From the NCBI RefSeq assembly GCF_049059935.1, contig NZ_JBMGQR010000024.1:1-55276 (forward strand): a stretch of 55,276 bases of DNA, in the 5' to 3' direction. The DNA comes from JAURVT01 sp049059935. GTDB taxonomy: Bacteria; Actinomycetota; Actinomycetes; Propionibacteriales; Nocardioidaceae. The translations under genes were made by a program, and so were the position numbers. The number at the start of each line of letters is the position of its first letter. Positions within the stretch are counted from its first letter, which is position 1. Below the pieces are notes generated by a model. That model was given only the letters and a program-made list of their open reading frames with translations. It had not been told where the DNA came from and made no database searches. Below, piece after piece: positions 15,345-24,776 of the stretch.

Positions 15345-18300
15345 GTGTTCAGCAAGTCTTCGTCCTGGCGCCGCGGCGCCGCGGCAGCCACCGTCAGCGC
15401 GCTGCTCGCCGGTCTCGGCCTGGCGGGCCTGTCGCCCGCCGCCGTCGCCGACACCGCTCCCGACGCCGGCACGCCGGAGACCGTCGCGGCCGACCAGCTG
15501 CCGACCGCGCAGATCGACGGCGTCGGCTGGAGCCAGGCGATCGTGGGCAACACCGTGTACGTCGGCGGCAAGTTCACCAACGTCCGCCCCGCGGGGGCGG
15601 CGGCCGGCACGAACACGACCACCCGCAACAACCTGATGGCCTACGACGTCCGCACCGGGGTCAACATCGCCTCTTTCGCGCCCGACCTGAACGGGCAGGT
15701 GCTCGCCGTCGCGGCCTCACCCGACGGCTCGCGCGTCTACGTCGGCGGTGACTTCACGGTCGCCAACGGCCAGTCCCGGTCTCGCGTCGCCGCCTACAGC
15801 ACGGTCACCGGCCAGCTGATCTCGACGTTCGCCCCGACGGCGTCCACGCAGGTCCGCTCGATCACCGCGACGAACACCACGGTCTACCTCGGCGGCAACT
15901 TCCAGAACGTCAACGGCGTCACCCGCACGTACGCCGCCGCGGTCAGCGCCGCCGACGGTCAGACCCTGGCCTGGAACCCCGCACCCAACGCGCCCGTCAA
16001 CGCGCTGACCCTGAACAAGTCCGGTTCCAAGGTCGTCATGGGCGGTCGCTTCGACGTCCTCGCCGGTGGACAGGCCCTGGGCCTCGGTGCCGTCGACCCC
16101 GTCACGGGCGCCGAGGTGCGGTGGGACACGCGCAACCAGATCAAGTCCTACGGCCCCGGTGCGTCGATCAACTCGCTCGCCACCGACGCCGACGGCGTCT
16201 ACGGGACGTCGTACAACTTCTACGGCACCGGCAACCTCGAGGGCACCTTCCGGGCCGACAACGAGACCGGCGCGCTGCTGTGGGTCGACGCCTGCATGGG
16301 CGACACCTACTCGGTCGCCCCCGCCAAGGACGTCGTCTACACCGCGAGCCACAAGCACTACTGCGAGAACATCGGCAGCTTCCCCGAGACCAACCCGCGC
16401 TCGCACTACCACGCGCAGGCGTTCACCAAGCAGGCCACCGGAACGGTCAAGCCGATCGGTGGATTCGGTGACCTCTTCGGCCTGCCGAGCCCGACCTACA
16501 CCCACTGGCAGCCCATCTTCACCACGGGCAAGGTCACGGGCCAGGGCCAGGCCGGCTGGTCGGTCGCGACGTCGGCCAACGACGACTACGTGACGTACGC
16601 CGGCGAGTTCCCGGCCGTGAACAACAACGCCCAGGCGGGCCTGGTCCGCTTCGCGAAGAAGTCCATCGCGCCGAACAAGCGCGGGCCCAACGCGAACGAC
16701 GGACTGACCCCGACCGTGATCGCGCAGGGATCCAAGGCCGTCCGCGTGTCCTGGCAGTCGACCTACGACCCGGACAACGAGAACCTGACCTACAAGGTCT
16801 ACCGCAACTTCAAGTCGACGGCGGACACGCCCGTCTACACCGTGACGAGCAAGTCGGCGATCTGGAAGCGCCCGCAGATCGGCTTCATCGACAAGACCGC
16901 CGTGCCCGGTGCCACCTACAACTACCGGGTCTACGTCAGCGACCCGTTCGGCAACACCACCAGCCGCGGGGCCACGATCATCGACGTGCCCGCCTCCTCG
17001 GACACCAGCGCCTACCAGGACGCCGTCCAGGCCGACGAGCCCAAGGCCTACTACCGGCTGGGCGAGCCCTCCGGTGCGACCGCCTACGACTACGCCGGCT
17101 TCAACGACGCGACGGCAGGTGCGGGAGTCTCCCGTGGGACCGCCGGCGCGGTGGGTGACACCGACAAGGCGTCGAGCTTCAACGGCACCGACACGGGCTT
17201 CGCGGCGAGCAAGGACGTGCAGCAGGCCCCGAACACCTTCACCACCGAGGGCTGGTTCCGCACCACGTCCACCTCCGGCGGCAAGGTGCTCGGCTTCGGC
17301 TGCTCCGCGACCGGCAACTCCGGCTGCTACGACCGCCAGGTCTACCTCGACAACGAGGGCCGCGTCTTCTTCGGCGTCTACCCGAACTACGTCGCCACGC
17401 TGAACTCCTCCGCCGGCTACAACGACGGCCAGTGGCACCAGTTCCAGGCCAGCCTGGGCTCGGACGGCATGAAGCTCTACCTCGACGGCAAGCGCGTCGC
17501 CGCCCGTGGCGACGTCACTTCCGGCCAGGACTACAGCGGTGTCTGGCGCATCGGTGGCGACAACCTCGGTGGATGGCCCAACCAGCCCGGCAGCTACTAC
17601 CTCAACGGCGACATCGACGACGTCGCGATCTACGACAAGGTGCTGACCCGCACCGACGTGGTCGACCACTACAACGCCAGCGGCCGCACCGTGCCGGGCT
17701 CGGTCGCGCCGTCCGACGCCTACGGCGCCGCGGTCTACAACCAGGAGCCCGACCTGTACTGGCGCCTCGACGAGGCGTCGGGGTCCACGGCCACGGACTC
17801 CGGTCCGAACGGCACCAACGGCAACATCCAGGGTGGTGTGTCGCTGGGTCGCGACGGTGCGCTCAAGGCCCAGTCGCGCACGGCTGCCGGCTTCAACGGC
17901 TCCGACGGCCTCGTGGTCTCGCAGAACCGCGTCAGCAACCCCAGCACCTACAGCGAGTCGCTCTGGTTCAAGACCACGACGACCCGCGGCGGCAAGCTGA
18001 TCGGGTTCGGTGACGGCACGCAGGGCACCTCGGGCAACTACGACCGCCACGTCTACATGCAGGACGACGGCCGCCTGGTCTTCGGCGCGTGGACCGGCCA
18101 GGCCAACGTCATCACCACGCCCACCTCCCTGAACGACGGGTCGTGGCACCAGGTCGTGGCCATGCAGTCCAGCGACGGCATGAAGCTGTACGTCGACGGG
18201 GCCCTGGTCGGCACCAACCCGCAGACCGCCGCGCAGCCCTACGACGGCTACTGGCGCATCGGTGGCGACAACACCTGGGGCTCCTCCAGCGCCTTCTTCG

Positions 18301-19796
18301 ACGGCACGCTCGACGAGGTCGCCGTGTTCGGCAAGGCCCTGTCGGCCGACACCGTCAAGTCCCTCTACGACCTGGGTGCGGGCACCGCGCCGGCGAACGT
18401 GAAGCCCACCGCGGCGTTCACCTCCTCGGTGAGCGACCTGACGGCGTCGTTCGACGGGTCGGGCTCGACCGACTCCGACGGCACGGTCGCCTCGTACGCC
18501 TGGACCTTCGGTGACGCGGACACGAGCACCGCGGCCAAGCCCGACCACACGTACGCCTCGGCGGGCACCTACTCGGTGAAGCTGACCGTGACCGACGACA
18601 AGGGTCTGACCGACTCGGTCACCAAGGACGTGACGGTCACCGCGGCCAACGTGAAGCCCACCGCGGCGTTCACCTCCTCGGTGAGCAACCTGGCGGCCTC
18701 GTTCGACGGATCGGGCTCGACCGACTCCGACGGCACCGTGGCGTCCTACGCCTGGACCTTCGGCGACGGCGGCACGAGCACGGCGGCCAAGCCCGACCAC
18801 ACGTACGCCTCGGCGGGCACCTACTCGGTGAAGCTGACGGTGACCGACGACAAGGGTCTGACCGACTCGGTCACCAAGGACGTCACGGTCACCGCGGCGA
18901 ACGTCAAGCCCACCGCGGCGTTCACCTCGACGGTGAGCGACCTGAAGGCGTCGTTCGACGGGTCGGGCTCGACCGACTCCGACGGCACGGTGGCCTCGTA
19001 CGCGTGGGAGTTCGGTGACGGCGGCACGAGCACGGCGGCCAAGCCCGAGCGCACCTACGCCTCGGCGGGCACGTACTCGGTGAAGCTGACGGTGACCGAC
19101 GACAAGGGTCTGACCGACTCGGTGACCAAGGACGTCACGGTCACCGCCGCTCCTCCGGTCACGTCCGACCTCGCGAAGGACACCTTCGCCCGCACGCTCG
19201 CGAGCGGATGGGGCAACGCCGACAAGGGCGGCGCCTGGTCCCTCGTGGGCGCGGCCTCGCGGTTCGAGGTCGGCAACGGTGCGGGTCTGATGAAGGTGCC
19301 TGCCGGGTCCACCCCGGGCGCCTACCTGCCCGGTGTCAGCAGCGGGAACACCGACACGACGGTCAACCTCTCGCTCGACCAGGCCGTCACCGGTGGCGGC
19401 ATCTACGCCTACGTCACCGGTCGAGGGACTGCGACCAACGCCTACCGCGCCCGGGTCAAGGTGAGCGCGAACGGTGCGCTCAACCTGGCGCTGTACAAGG
19501 TGGTCGGCGGGACGGAGACGGCGCTCACCTCGGTGACGCCGAGCGGCGTGACCTACGCGGCGGGTGACACCCTGCGCATCCGGCTGCAGGTGAACGGCAG
19601 CGGCACCACCACGGTGCGTGCGAAGATCTGGAAGGGTTCCACGGAGCCGACCACGTGGCAGACGAGCACCACCGACTCCACGGGCGCGCTCCAGGGCCTC
19701 TCCGGTGTCGGGCTCTCCAGCTTCGTGTCGTCCTCCGCCACGACGTCGCCGCTGACGTTCCGCTACACCAACCTGATCGTCTCGCCCGTGAACTGA
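15345..19796 (+). CDS. Giant secreted protein: DUF5122-type propeller, Fn3, two LamG, three PKD and C-terminal lectin-like domain
   Basis: GTG at 15345 was chosen because GGGGG lies 5 nt before it and a signal peptide follows directly (cleavage near residue 35, AVA|DT). The frame is also open from 15294. The product has 1483 residues: propeller (about 55-440), Fn3 (450-550), LamG 1 (560-790), LamG 2 (795-1015), three near-identical 84-residue PKD repeats (1017-1268) with YAWTFGDG-type cores, and a C-terminal domain (1270-1483) shared with the gene at 3396. There is no LPXTG signal or membrane tail. It follows the beta-helix gene and precedes the glycosyltransferase operon, so a role at the polysaccharide surface (adhesion, matrix binding) is plausible but inferred. 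Confidence 0.82.
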   Translation: MFSKSSSWRRGAAAATVSALLAGLGLAGLSPAAVADTAPDAGTPETVAADQLPTAQIDGVGWSQAIVGNTVYVGGKFTNVRPAGAAAGTNTTTRNNLMAYDVRTGVNIASFAPDLNGQVLAVAASPDGSRVYVGGDFTVANGQSRSRVAAYSTVTGQLISTFAPTASTQVRSITATNTTVYLGGNFQNVNGVTRTYAAAVSAADGQTLAWNPAPNAPVNALTLNKSGSKVVMGGRFDVLAGGQALGLGAVDPVTGAEVRWDTRNQIKSYGPGASINSLATDADGVYGTSYNFYGTGNLEGTFRADNETGALLWVDACMGDTYSVAPAKDVVYTASHKHYCENIGSFPETNPRSHYHAQAFTKQATGTVKPIGGFGDLFGLPSPTYTHWQPIFTTGKVTGQGQAGWSVATSANDDYVTYAGEFPAVNNNAQAGLVRFAKKSIAPNKRGPNANDGLTPTVIAQGSKAVRVSWQSTYDPDNENLTYKVYRNFKSTADTPVYTVTSKSAIWKRPQIGFIDKTAVPGATYNYRVYVSDPFGNTTSRGATIIDVPASSDTSAYQDAVQADEPKAYYRLGEPSGATAYDYAGFNDATAGAGVSRGTAGAVGDTDKASSFNGTDTGFAASKDVQQAPNTFTTEGWFRTTSTSGGKVLGFGCSATGNSGCYDRQVYLDNEGRVFFGVYPNYVATLNSSAGYNDGQWHQFQASLGSDGMKLYLDGKRVAARGDVTSGQDYSGVWRIGGDNLGGWPNQPGSYYLNGDIDDVAIYDKVLTRTDVVDHYNASGRTVPGSVAPSDAYGAAVYNQEPDLYWRLDEASGSTATDSGPNGTNGNIQGGVSLGRDGALKAQSRTAAGFNGSDGLVVSQNRVSNPSTYSESLWFKTTTTRGGKLIGFGDGTQGTSGNYDRHVYMQDDGRLVFGAWTGQANVITTPTSLNDGSWHQVVAMQSSDGMKLYVDGALVGTNPQTAAQPYDGYWRIGGDNTWGSSSAFFDGTLDEVAVFGKALSADTVKSLYDLGAGTAPANVKPTAAFTSSVSDLTASFDGSGSTDSDGTVASYAWTFGDADTSTAAKPDHTYASAGTYSVKLTVTDDKGLTDSVTKDVTVTAANVKPTAAFTSSVSNLAASFDGSGSTDSDGTVASYAWTFGDGGTSTAAKPDHTYASAGTYSVKLTVTDDKGLTDSVTKDVTVTAANVKPTAAFTSTVSDLKASFDGSGSTDSDGTVASYAWEFGDGGTSTAAKPERTYASAGTYSVKLTVTDDKGLTDSVTKDVTVTAAPPVTSDLAKDTFARTLASGWGNADKGGAWSLVGAASRFEVGNGAGLMKVPAGSTPGAYLPGVSSGNTDTTVNLSLDQAVTGGGIYAYVTGRGTATNAYRARVKVSANGALNLALYKVVGGTETALTSVTPSGVTYAAGDTLRIRLQVNGSGTTTVRAKIWKGSTEPTTWQTSTTDSTGALQGLSGVGLSSFVSSSATTSPLTFRYTNLIVSPVN
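18393..19148 (+). repeat. Three tandem 252-bp repeats encoding PKD domains
   Basis: Units begin at 18393, 18645 and 18897 with an exact 252-bp period (84 codons, each starting near NVKPTAAFTS). The units are nearly identical at DNA level and differ at scattered positions. They are in frame, so recombination between them would change domain number without breaking the gene. Confidence 0.9.
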
Positions 19797-19802
19797 GGTC
19801 AC

Positions 19803-20948
19803 ATGACGTCGACGCCCCGCGTGCTGGTCACGCACCCGAGCGCCGACATGTACGGATCGGACCGAGTCCTGCTGGAGTCGGTCGAGGGGCTGGTCGCCTC
19901 GGGCTGGGACGTCACCGTCACGGTCCCGGCGGCCGGCCCCCTCGTGCAGGAGGTGCTGTCGCGGGGCGCGGGAGTCGAGATCTGCGAGGCCCCGGTGCTC
20001 CGCAAGTCCATGCTGTCGCCGAAGGGGCTCGTGCGGCTGGCCTACCGTTGCCTGCGCGACGGCGTCCGGGGCCTCCGCCTCATCCGGCGCGTGGACCCCG
20101 ACGTGGTGCTCGTCAACACGGTCACCGTGCCGCTCTGGCCGCTGCTCGCGCGGCTCGCCCGTCGCACGGTCGTGGTGCACGTCCACGAGGCCGAGGCCTC
20201 GGCGCGTCCCCTGCTGCGACGCGTCCTGGGTGCGCCCCTGCTGCTCGCCCACCAGGTGATGGTCAACAGCCAGTTCAGCCTGGGAGTCCTGCTCGACTCC
20301 TGGCCCCGGATCGGCGGGCGCTGCACGGTCGTGCTCAACGGGGTCCCCGGACCCTCCGAGGTCACCTCCCCGCGCGAGAGCCTCGACGGGGGAGTCCGCC
20401 TGCTGTACGTCGGACGGCTCTCCCCGCGCAAGGGGGTGGACGTCGCGGTCGAGGCCGTCGCCGAGCTCGGTCGTCGTGGGGTCGAGGCGAACCTCGACGT
20501 CGTGGGAGCCGTCTTCCCCGGGTACGAGTGGTTCGAGGAGGAGCTCCGCGACGCCGCAGCGCCCCTGGAGGGACGCGTCCGGCTCCACGGCTTCGCGACG
20601 TCGGTGTGGCCCTACCTCGAGGCGGCGGACGTCGCGCTCGTGCCGTCCCGGCTCGACGAGCCGTTCGGGAACACCGCGGTCGAGGCCGTGCTGGCCGCAC
20701 GCCCCCTCGTCGTCAGTGCGACGAGCGGGCTGCTGGAGGCCGCCTCGGGATACCCGACCGCCCGTTCGGTGGGCCCGGGCGACCCGCTCGCGATCGCCGA
20801 CGCCGTCGAGGCCCTGGTCGCGGACTGGACCGACGTGCGCAGGCTGACCTCGACCAGTCGAGCCATAGCGAACGACAGGCACGCTCCGTCGGTCTATGGT
20901 CGTCAGGTGTCCCAGATCGTCGAGCAGGCGAGCCGGAGCCGTCGGTGA
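19803..20948 (+). CDS. Family 4 glycosyltransferase
   Basis: The 381-residue product has the GT-B fold pattern of GT4 enzymes. The N-terminal domain begins VLVTHPSADMYGSDRVLLE, an acceptor-side GGS-like loop. The C-terminal domain starts at VRLLYVGRLSPRKG. The nucleotide-sugar EX7E motif is EPFGNTAVE near residues 286-294. It likely adds a sugar to the lipid-linked repeat unit on the cytoplasmic membrane face. It starts 6 nt after the giant secreted-protein gene and overlaps the next gene by 4 nt (GTGA), so it belongs to the operon that runs to 27343. Donor and acceptor cannot be read from the sequence. Confidence 0.9.
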   Translation: MTSTPRVLVTHPSADMYGSDRVLLESVEGLVASGWDVTVTVPAAGPLVQEVLSRGAGVEICEAPVLRKSMLSPKGLVRLAYRCLRDGVRGLRLIRRVDPDVVLVNTVTVPLWPLLARLARRTVVVHVHEAEASARPLLRRVLGAPLLLAHQVMVNSQFSLGVLLDSWPRIGGRCTVVLNGVPGPSEVTSPRESLDGGVRLLYVGRLSPRKGVDVAVEAVAELGRRGVEANLDVVGAVFPGYEWFEEELRDAAAPLEGRVRLHGFATSVWPYLEAADVALVPSRLDEPFGNTAVEAVLAARPLVVSATSGLLEAASGYPTARSVGPGDPLAIADAVEALVADWTDVRRLTSTSRAIANDRHAPSVYGRQVSQIVEQASRSRR

Positions 20949-21901
20949 CGGGTCCGGCCCTGCCGCACGTCGTCGTGGCGGTGCTGACCTACAAGCGCCC
21001 CGGTGACCTCGCGGCAGCCCTGCCGCTCCTGGTCGACCAGGTCCGTGACGCCTCCGACCTCGCGGGGTGCGAGGTGCTGGTCGTGGACAACGACCCCGAG
21101 GCGAGCGCCCGAGCCACCGTCGAGGCCTGGCCCGACCCCGAGGTCGGCTACGCCCACGAGCCCACGCCCGGCATCGCCGCCGCGCGCAACCGGGCCCTCG
21201 ACGTCGCCTCCGGCGCCGACGCCCTCGTGTTCATCGACGACGACGAGCGACCCTCCGAGCACTGGCTGAGGCTGATGGTCCAGACGTGGCGGGACGGCGA
21301 CTGGACCGGAGTCGTCGGCCCCGTGGTGTCGGAGTTCGCGGCCGAGCCCACACCGTGGGTGGCCGCGGGCCGGTTCTTCGACCGTCGGCGCCTCCCCACC
21401 GGCACGACCGTCGACGTCGCCGCGACGAACAACCTGCTCCTCGACCTGCCCCGGCTCAGCGACTCCGGGGTCCGCTTCGACGAGGACTTCGGCCTCAGCG
21501 GTGGTTCGGACACGCTGTTCACCCGCCAGCTCGTCTCGACCGGGCACCGCCTGGTCTGGTGCGACGAGGCGTGGGTGGTCGACGTCGTCCCCGAGGACCG
21601 CCTGACACGGGGGTGGGTGCTCCGGCGGGCCTTCCGCAGCGGCAACTCCTGGTCGCGCACCACGCTGGCCCTGAGCCGGGGGAGGGGCCACCGGCTCGTC
21701 GACCGTGGCCGACTGCTGGTGCCGGGCACGGTCCGTGCCGTCGGCGGTCTGGGCCGGCTCGTGCTGGGCCTGCTCTCGTCGTCCGCGGAGCGCCAGGCCC
21801 GCGGCGCGCGGACGCTCGCCCGTGGTGCCGGCATGACCTCCGGAGCGTTCGGGTACGTCTACCGGGAGTACAGCCGCAGCCGTGGTCGGAGCCGCAGGTG
21901 A
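20945..21901 (+). CDS. Family 2 glycosyltransferase
   Basis: The GTG at 20945 overlaps the previous stop, giving 318 residues. The GT-A start VVVAVLTYKRPGDL, the VVDNDP segment, GIAAARNRALD and the DXD-like FIDDDERP metal site are all present. Downstream, RFDEDFGLSGGSDTLFTRQL corresponds to the acceptor/ED region. The C terminus is basic and amphipathic, as in membrane-associated family members. It probably extends the polysaccharide repeat unit. It overlaps the polymerase-like gene that follows by 4 nt. Confidence 0.9.
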   Translation: MTGPALPHVVVAVLTYKRPGDLAAALPLLVDQVRDASDLAGCEVLVVDNDPEASARATVEAWPDPEVGYAHEPTPGIAAARNRALDVASGADALVFIDDDERPSEHWLRLMVQTWRDGDWTGVVGPVVSEFAAEPTPWVAAGRFFDRRRLPTGTTVDVAATNNLLLDLPRLSDSGVRFDEDFGLSGGSDTLFTRQLVSTGHRLVWCDEAWVVDVVPEDRLTRGWVLRRAFRSGNSWSRTTLALSRGRGHRLVDRGRLLVPGTVRAVGGLGRLVLGLLSSSAERQARGARTLARGAGMTSGAFGYVYREYSRSRGRSRR

Positions 21902-23289
21902 GCGGCCTGCTGTCGGGCCCCTCGGTGGACCGGCTCGTGCTGCTCCTCGCGGTGCTGGCCGTCGGACTCGTCTCCTGGCTGTTCCTGCGTCGGCGCCCCG
22001 GCGTCCTGGTGGTGCTCTGGTGCGTCGTCGCCGGCTTCGTGCCGTTCTGGTTCGGGGTCACCGCGCGGGTCTACATCCAACCGCTCACCGTGGTCGGGGC
22101 GCTCATCATCGCCTGCGCCATCGGCCGCACCAGGACGTCCCTGGGGTGGCCCGACCTGGCCGTCGGGATGCTCTTCGTCTCCTGCGTGGCGCCCGTGCTG
22201 ATCGGAGCCGGGACGGCGTCCAGCGTGTTCACCATCGTCACCCAGTGGGGCCTTGGCTACACCGTCGGCCGCATCCTTCCTCTCATGGCGGGCCTGGACC
22301 GGGTCCACCTCGTCGCCGGCGCGGTGGCCGCCGCCGTCGGGGTGGGAGCGGTCGTCGAGTTCGTCCTCGGCTGGAACCCCTTCGTGGAGCTGCCGGTCGC
22401 CAACGAGCTGTACGCCAAGTGGGGGAACCTGCAGGAGCGCGGTGGCATCATCCGTGCCGAGTGGGCGTACGGCCACTCGATCGCGCTGGGCGCGTGCCTG
22501 GCGCTGGCCGTGCCGTTGCTGCTGGCCGCGCGGATCCGGTCCTCGACCCGCGCCCTCCTTCTGGTCCCCATCGTCGCCGGCGCCGTCGTCAGCTTCAGCC
22601 GCATCGGCATCGTCTGCACCGTCGCCGGCATCGTCCTGTCCGTGCTGTTCCTGCCCAACGACCTGACGCGGAGGCTCCGCGCGGTCGTGGCAGGGGTCCT
22701 CGTGCTGGGGGCCGTGGTCGCGACGCCGATCATCACGTCGACCTTCGCGTCAGCCGGCAGCGAGGCGACCAACAGCGCGGCCTACCGGGGCAACCTGTCG
22801 TCGCTGATCCCGTCGGTGTCGATCTTCGGCTTCTCCGACGCCGCCCAGCGGACCGGCAGCGGAGAGCTCTACTTCGGTCGCTTCCAGTCCATCGACAGCG
22901 CGCTGATCCTGCTCGGGCTCACCTACGGCTGGGTGGCCCTCGTGATCGCGGTGGGCCTGCTGGCCGCCGCGGGATGGAGCGTGGTCACCCGGCACGCCAC
23001 GCCCGCCACCGTCGCCGTGGTGGCCCACGTGCCGGCCCTGGTCACGGTGGCGCTGATCACCCAGTACGCCATCTTCTTCTGGTTCGTGGTCGGCGTGGCC
23101 GTGTGCACCGCGGTCGAGGGTCGGACGAGGGGGCGAGACCTCGAGCCCGATCTCCTCCAGATTGATGACGCGAAGTCAGACAACTTCGCCCGAAACCGCT
23201 CCTGGGTCGGCTACCGTGATGACACCGCCACGGGGGTCCCGTCCCCATCGTGGTCACCCCGGGATCCGCTCGGGAGGTCAAGGGGGTAG
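21898..23289 (+). CDS. Wzy-like O-antigen/exopolysaccharide polymerase
   Basis: The 463-residue protein is almost entirely hydrophobic with about 11-12 predicted membrane segments. A larger periplasmic loop near residues 160-190 contains NPFVELPVANELYAKWGN and RAEWAYGHSIALG, typical of the O-antigen ligase/polymerase superfamily. A second loop with SIFGFSDAAQRTGSGELYFGR lies near residue 310. Such proteins join lipid-linked repeat units outside the membrane. The GTG at 21898 overlaps the previous stop. The last 45 residues are hydrophilic. Polymerase versus ligase cannot be settled from sequence; the position next to the Wzz/kinase favours polymerase. Confidence 0.8.
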   Translation: MSGLLSGPSVDRLVLLLAVLAVGLVSWLFLRRRPGVLVVLWCVVAGFVPFWFGVTARVYIQPLTVVGALIIACAIGRTRTSLGWPDLAVGMLFVSCVAPVLIGAGTASSVFTIVTQWGLGYTVGRILPLMAGLDRVHLVAGAVAAAVGVGAVVEFVLGWNPFVELPVANELYAKWGNLQERGGIIRAEWAYGHSIALGACLALAVPLLLAARIRSSTRALLLVPIVAGAVVSFSRIGIVCTVAGIVLSVLFLPNDLTRRLRAVVAGVLVLGAVVATPIITSTFASAGSEATNSAAYRGNLSSLIPSVSIFGFSDAAQRTGSGELYFGRFQSIDSALILLGLTYGWVALVIAVGLLAAAGWSVVTRHATPATVAVVAHVPALVTVALITQYAIFFWFVVGVAVCTAVEGRTRGRDLEPDLLQIDDAKSDNFARNRSWVGYRDDTATGVPSPSWSPRDPLGRSRG

Positions 23290-23294
23290 TCCGC

Positions 23295-24746
23295 GTGAGT
23301 CCAACCGATCTGCTGCGCACGCTGCGCCGGCGGTGGATCACCATCGTCGCCACGGTCGTCCTGGTGATGGTGGGTGCGGGGGCGGCCTCGCTGCTGGCCA
23401 CGCCCCTCTACGTTTCGACGTCGAGCCTGTACTTCTCCCTCCCGTACGGCAGCTCGGCCAACGATCTCTCGCAGGGCTCGACCTACACGCAGGCCCAGAT
23501 GCAGTCGTACGCCAACCTCGCGACCTCGCCCGCCGTGCTCACCCCGGTCATCGACGAGCTGGGGCTCACCGGCACCCCGCGACAGCTGGCGGGACGGGTG
23601 TCGTCGACCACCTCGCCCGACACCGTCATCCTCCAGATCCAGGTGACCGACCGCTCGCCGTCCCAGGCCGCGAGGATCTCCAACGCGGTCGCCGCGCAGC
23701 TGCGCGTCGTGACCCGGGACCTCGCGCCGCAGGACTCCAAGGGCGACCCCAGCGTCGACGTCGCCGTGATCGGCGCCGCGCAGGCTCCCGCGTCCCCGTC
23801 CTCCCCGAAGACCACCCGCAACCTCGCCGCGGCGCTCGTCGCCGGCCTCGGCCTCGGCCTCGGCCTGGCCCTGCTGCGGGAGAAGTTCGACAACCGGTTG
23901 CGCGACGCCGCCGCGGTCGCGCGGGTCACGCAGGTGCCGATCATCGGGACCATCGAGCGGTCGCGCTCGTTCGCCCGCTCCCACCTCGTCGTCCGCGACT
24001 TCGCCCGGACCCCGTCCGCGGAGGCCTACCGCATCCTGCGCAGCAGCGTCGACTTCCTCGCAGTGGGACGCCGGCCCATCCGCCTGGTGGTGACCTCGTC
24101 GGTCCCGTCCGAGGGCAAGTCCACGAGCGCGGTCAACCTGGCCTACGCGTGTGCCGAGGCCGGTCAGCGGGTGCTCCTGGTCGACGCCGACCTGCGCCGC
24201 GCCTCGGTGGCCGAGTACCTCGGACTCGAGGGCGCCGCGGGTCTCACCACCGTCCTCGCCGGCCGCGCCGAGGTCGACGACGTGGTCCAGCCGATCGGGC
24301 TCGACGTGACGCTGGACGTCCTGACGTCCGGCCAGCTGCCCCCCAACCCGAGCGAGCTGCTCGGTTCGGAGGCGATGGCCGACCTGCTCGACGACCTCGA
24401 CGAGCGCTACGACGTCGTGATCTTCGACGCGCCCCCGCTGCTCCCCGTGACCGATGCCGCCGTCCTGGCGAGGCTGACCCTCGGCGCGATCGTCGTCGCG
24501 GCCGCGGGCACCGTGCGCTCGCACCAGCTGCGGCACTCGATGGAGCTGCTCGAGCGGTCGGGGGCCCACGCGCTCGGCGTCGTGCTCACGCGCACGCCGC
24601 CCACCAAGGCAAGTGCGTACTACGGGTACGTCAGCGAGGAGGAGGCAACCACCGTCCCGCGCCTGGTCGCACGTGACATGCTGGCTGCCAGCAGAGCCGA
24701 CGACGAGACCCCGCGCCTGCGGTCGGTCGCGGGTCGGCACAGCTGA
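23295..24746 (+). CDS. Chain-length determinant fused to bacterial tyrosine kinase (Wzc/CapAB type)
   Basis: It controls polymer length and export by cycles of autophosphorylation. GTG at 23295 follows an AAGGGGG ribosome binding site; upstream residues in the same frame are not needed. The 483-residue product has a Wzz domain with membrane segments at 14-37 and 176-194, the second preceded by the Pro-rich APASPSSP. The cytoplasmic BY-kinase has Walker A SSVPSEGKST (268-277), Walker A' VLLVDAD (293-299) and Walker B VVIFDAP (373-380). The tyrosine cluster YYGY is at 442-445. The dephosphorylating partner is probably the phosphatase encoded at 27467. Confidence 0.92.
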   Translation: MSPTDLLRTLRRRWITIVATVVLVMVGAGAASLLATPLYVSTSSLYFSLPYGSSANDLSQGSTYTQAQMQSYANLATSPAVLTPVIDELGLTGTPRQLAGRVSSTTSPDTVILQIQVTDRSPSQAARISNAVAAQLRVVTRDLAPQDSKGDPSVDVAVIGAAQAPASPSSPKTTRNLAAALVAGLGLGLGLALLREKFDNRLRDAAAVARVTQVPIIGTIERSRSFARSHLVVRDFARTPSAEAYRILRSSVDFLAVGRRPIRLVVTSSVPSEGKSTSAVNLAYACAEAGQRVLLVDADLRRASVAEYLGLEGAAGLTTVLAGRAEVDDVVQPIGLDVTLDVLTSGQLPPNPSELLGSEAMADLLDDLDERYDVVIFDAPPLLPVTDAAVLARLTLGAIVVAAAGTVRSHQLRHSMELLERSGAHALGVVLTRTPPTKASAYYGYVSEEEATTVPRLVARDMLAASRADDETPRLRSVAGRHS

Positions 24747-24776
24747 CCTGCCCCTCCTCTCGACAGGAACCTCACC

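Noticed and set aside
18393..19148. Tandem repeats considered as a CRISPR array or transposon ends
   Set aside because: The period is 252 bp, in frame, with PKD coding content; there are no spacers and no cas genes.
15717..20882. Very long reverse-strand open frame (1721 codons) and similar ones at 3405-6749 and 39782-43924
   Set aside because: They lie antisense to well-supported genes (secreted proteins, mfd), have the low-complexity Gly/Arg/Val composition of GC-rich shadow frames and show no domain.
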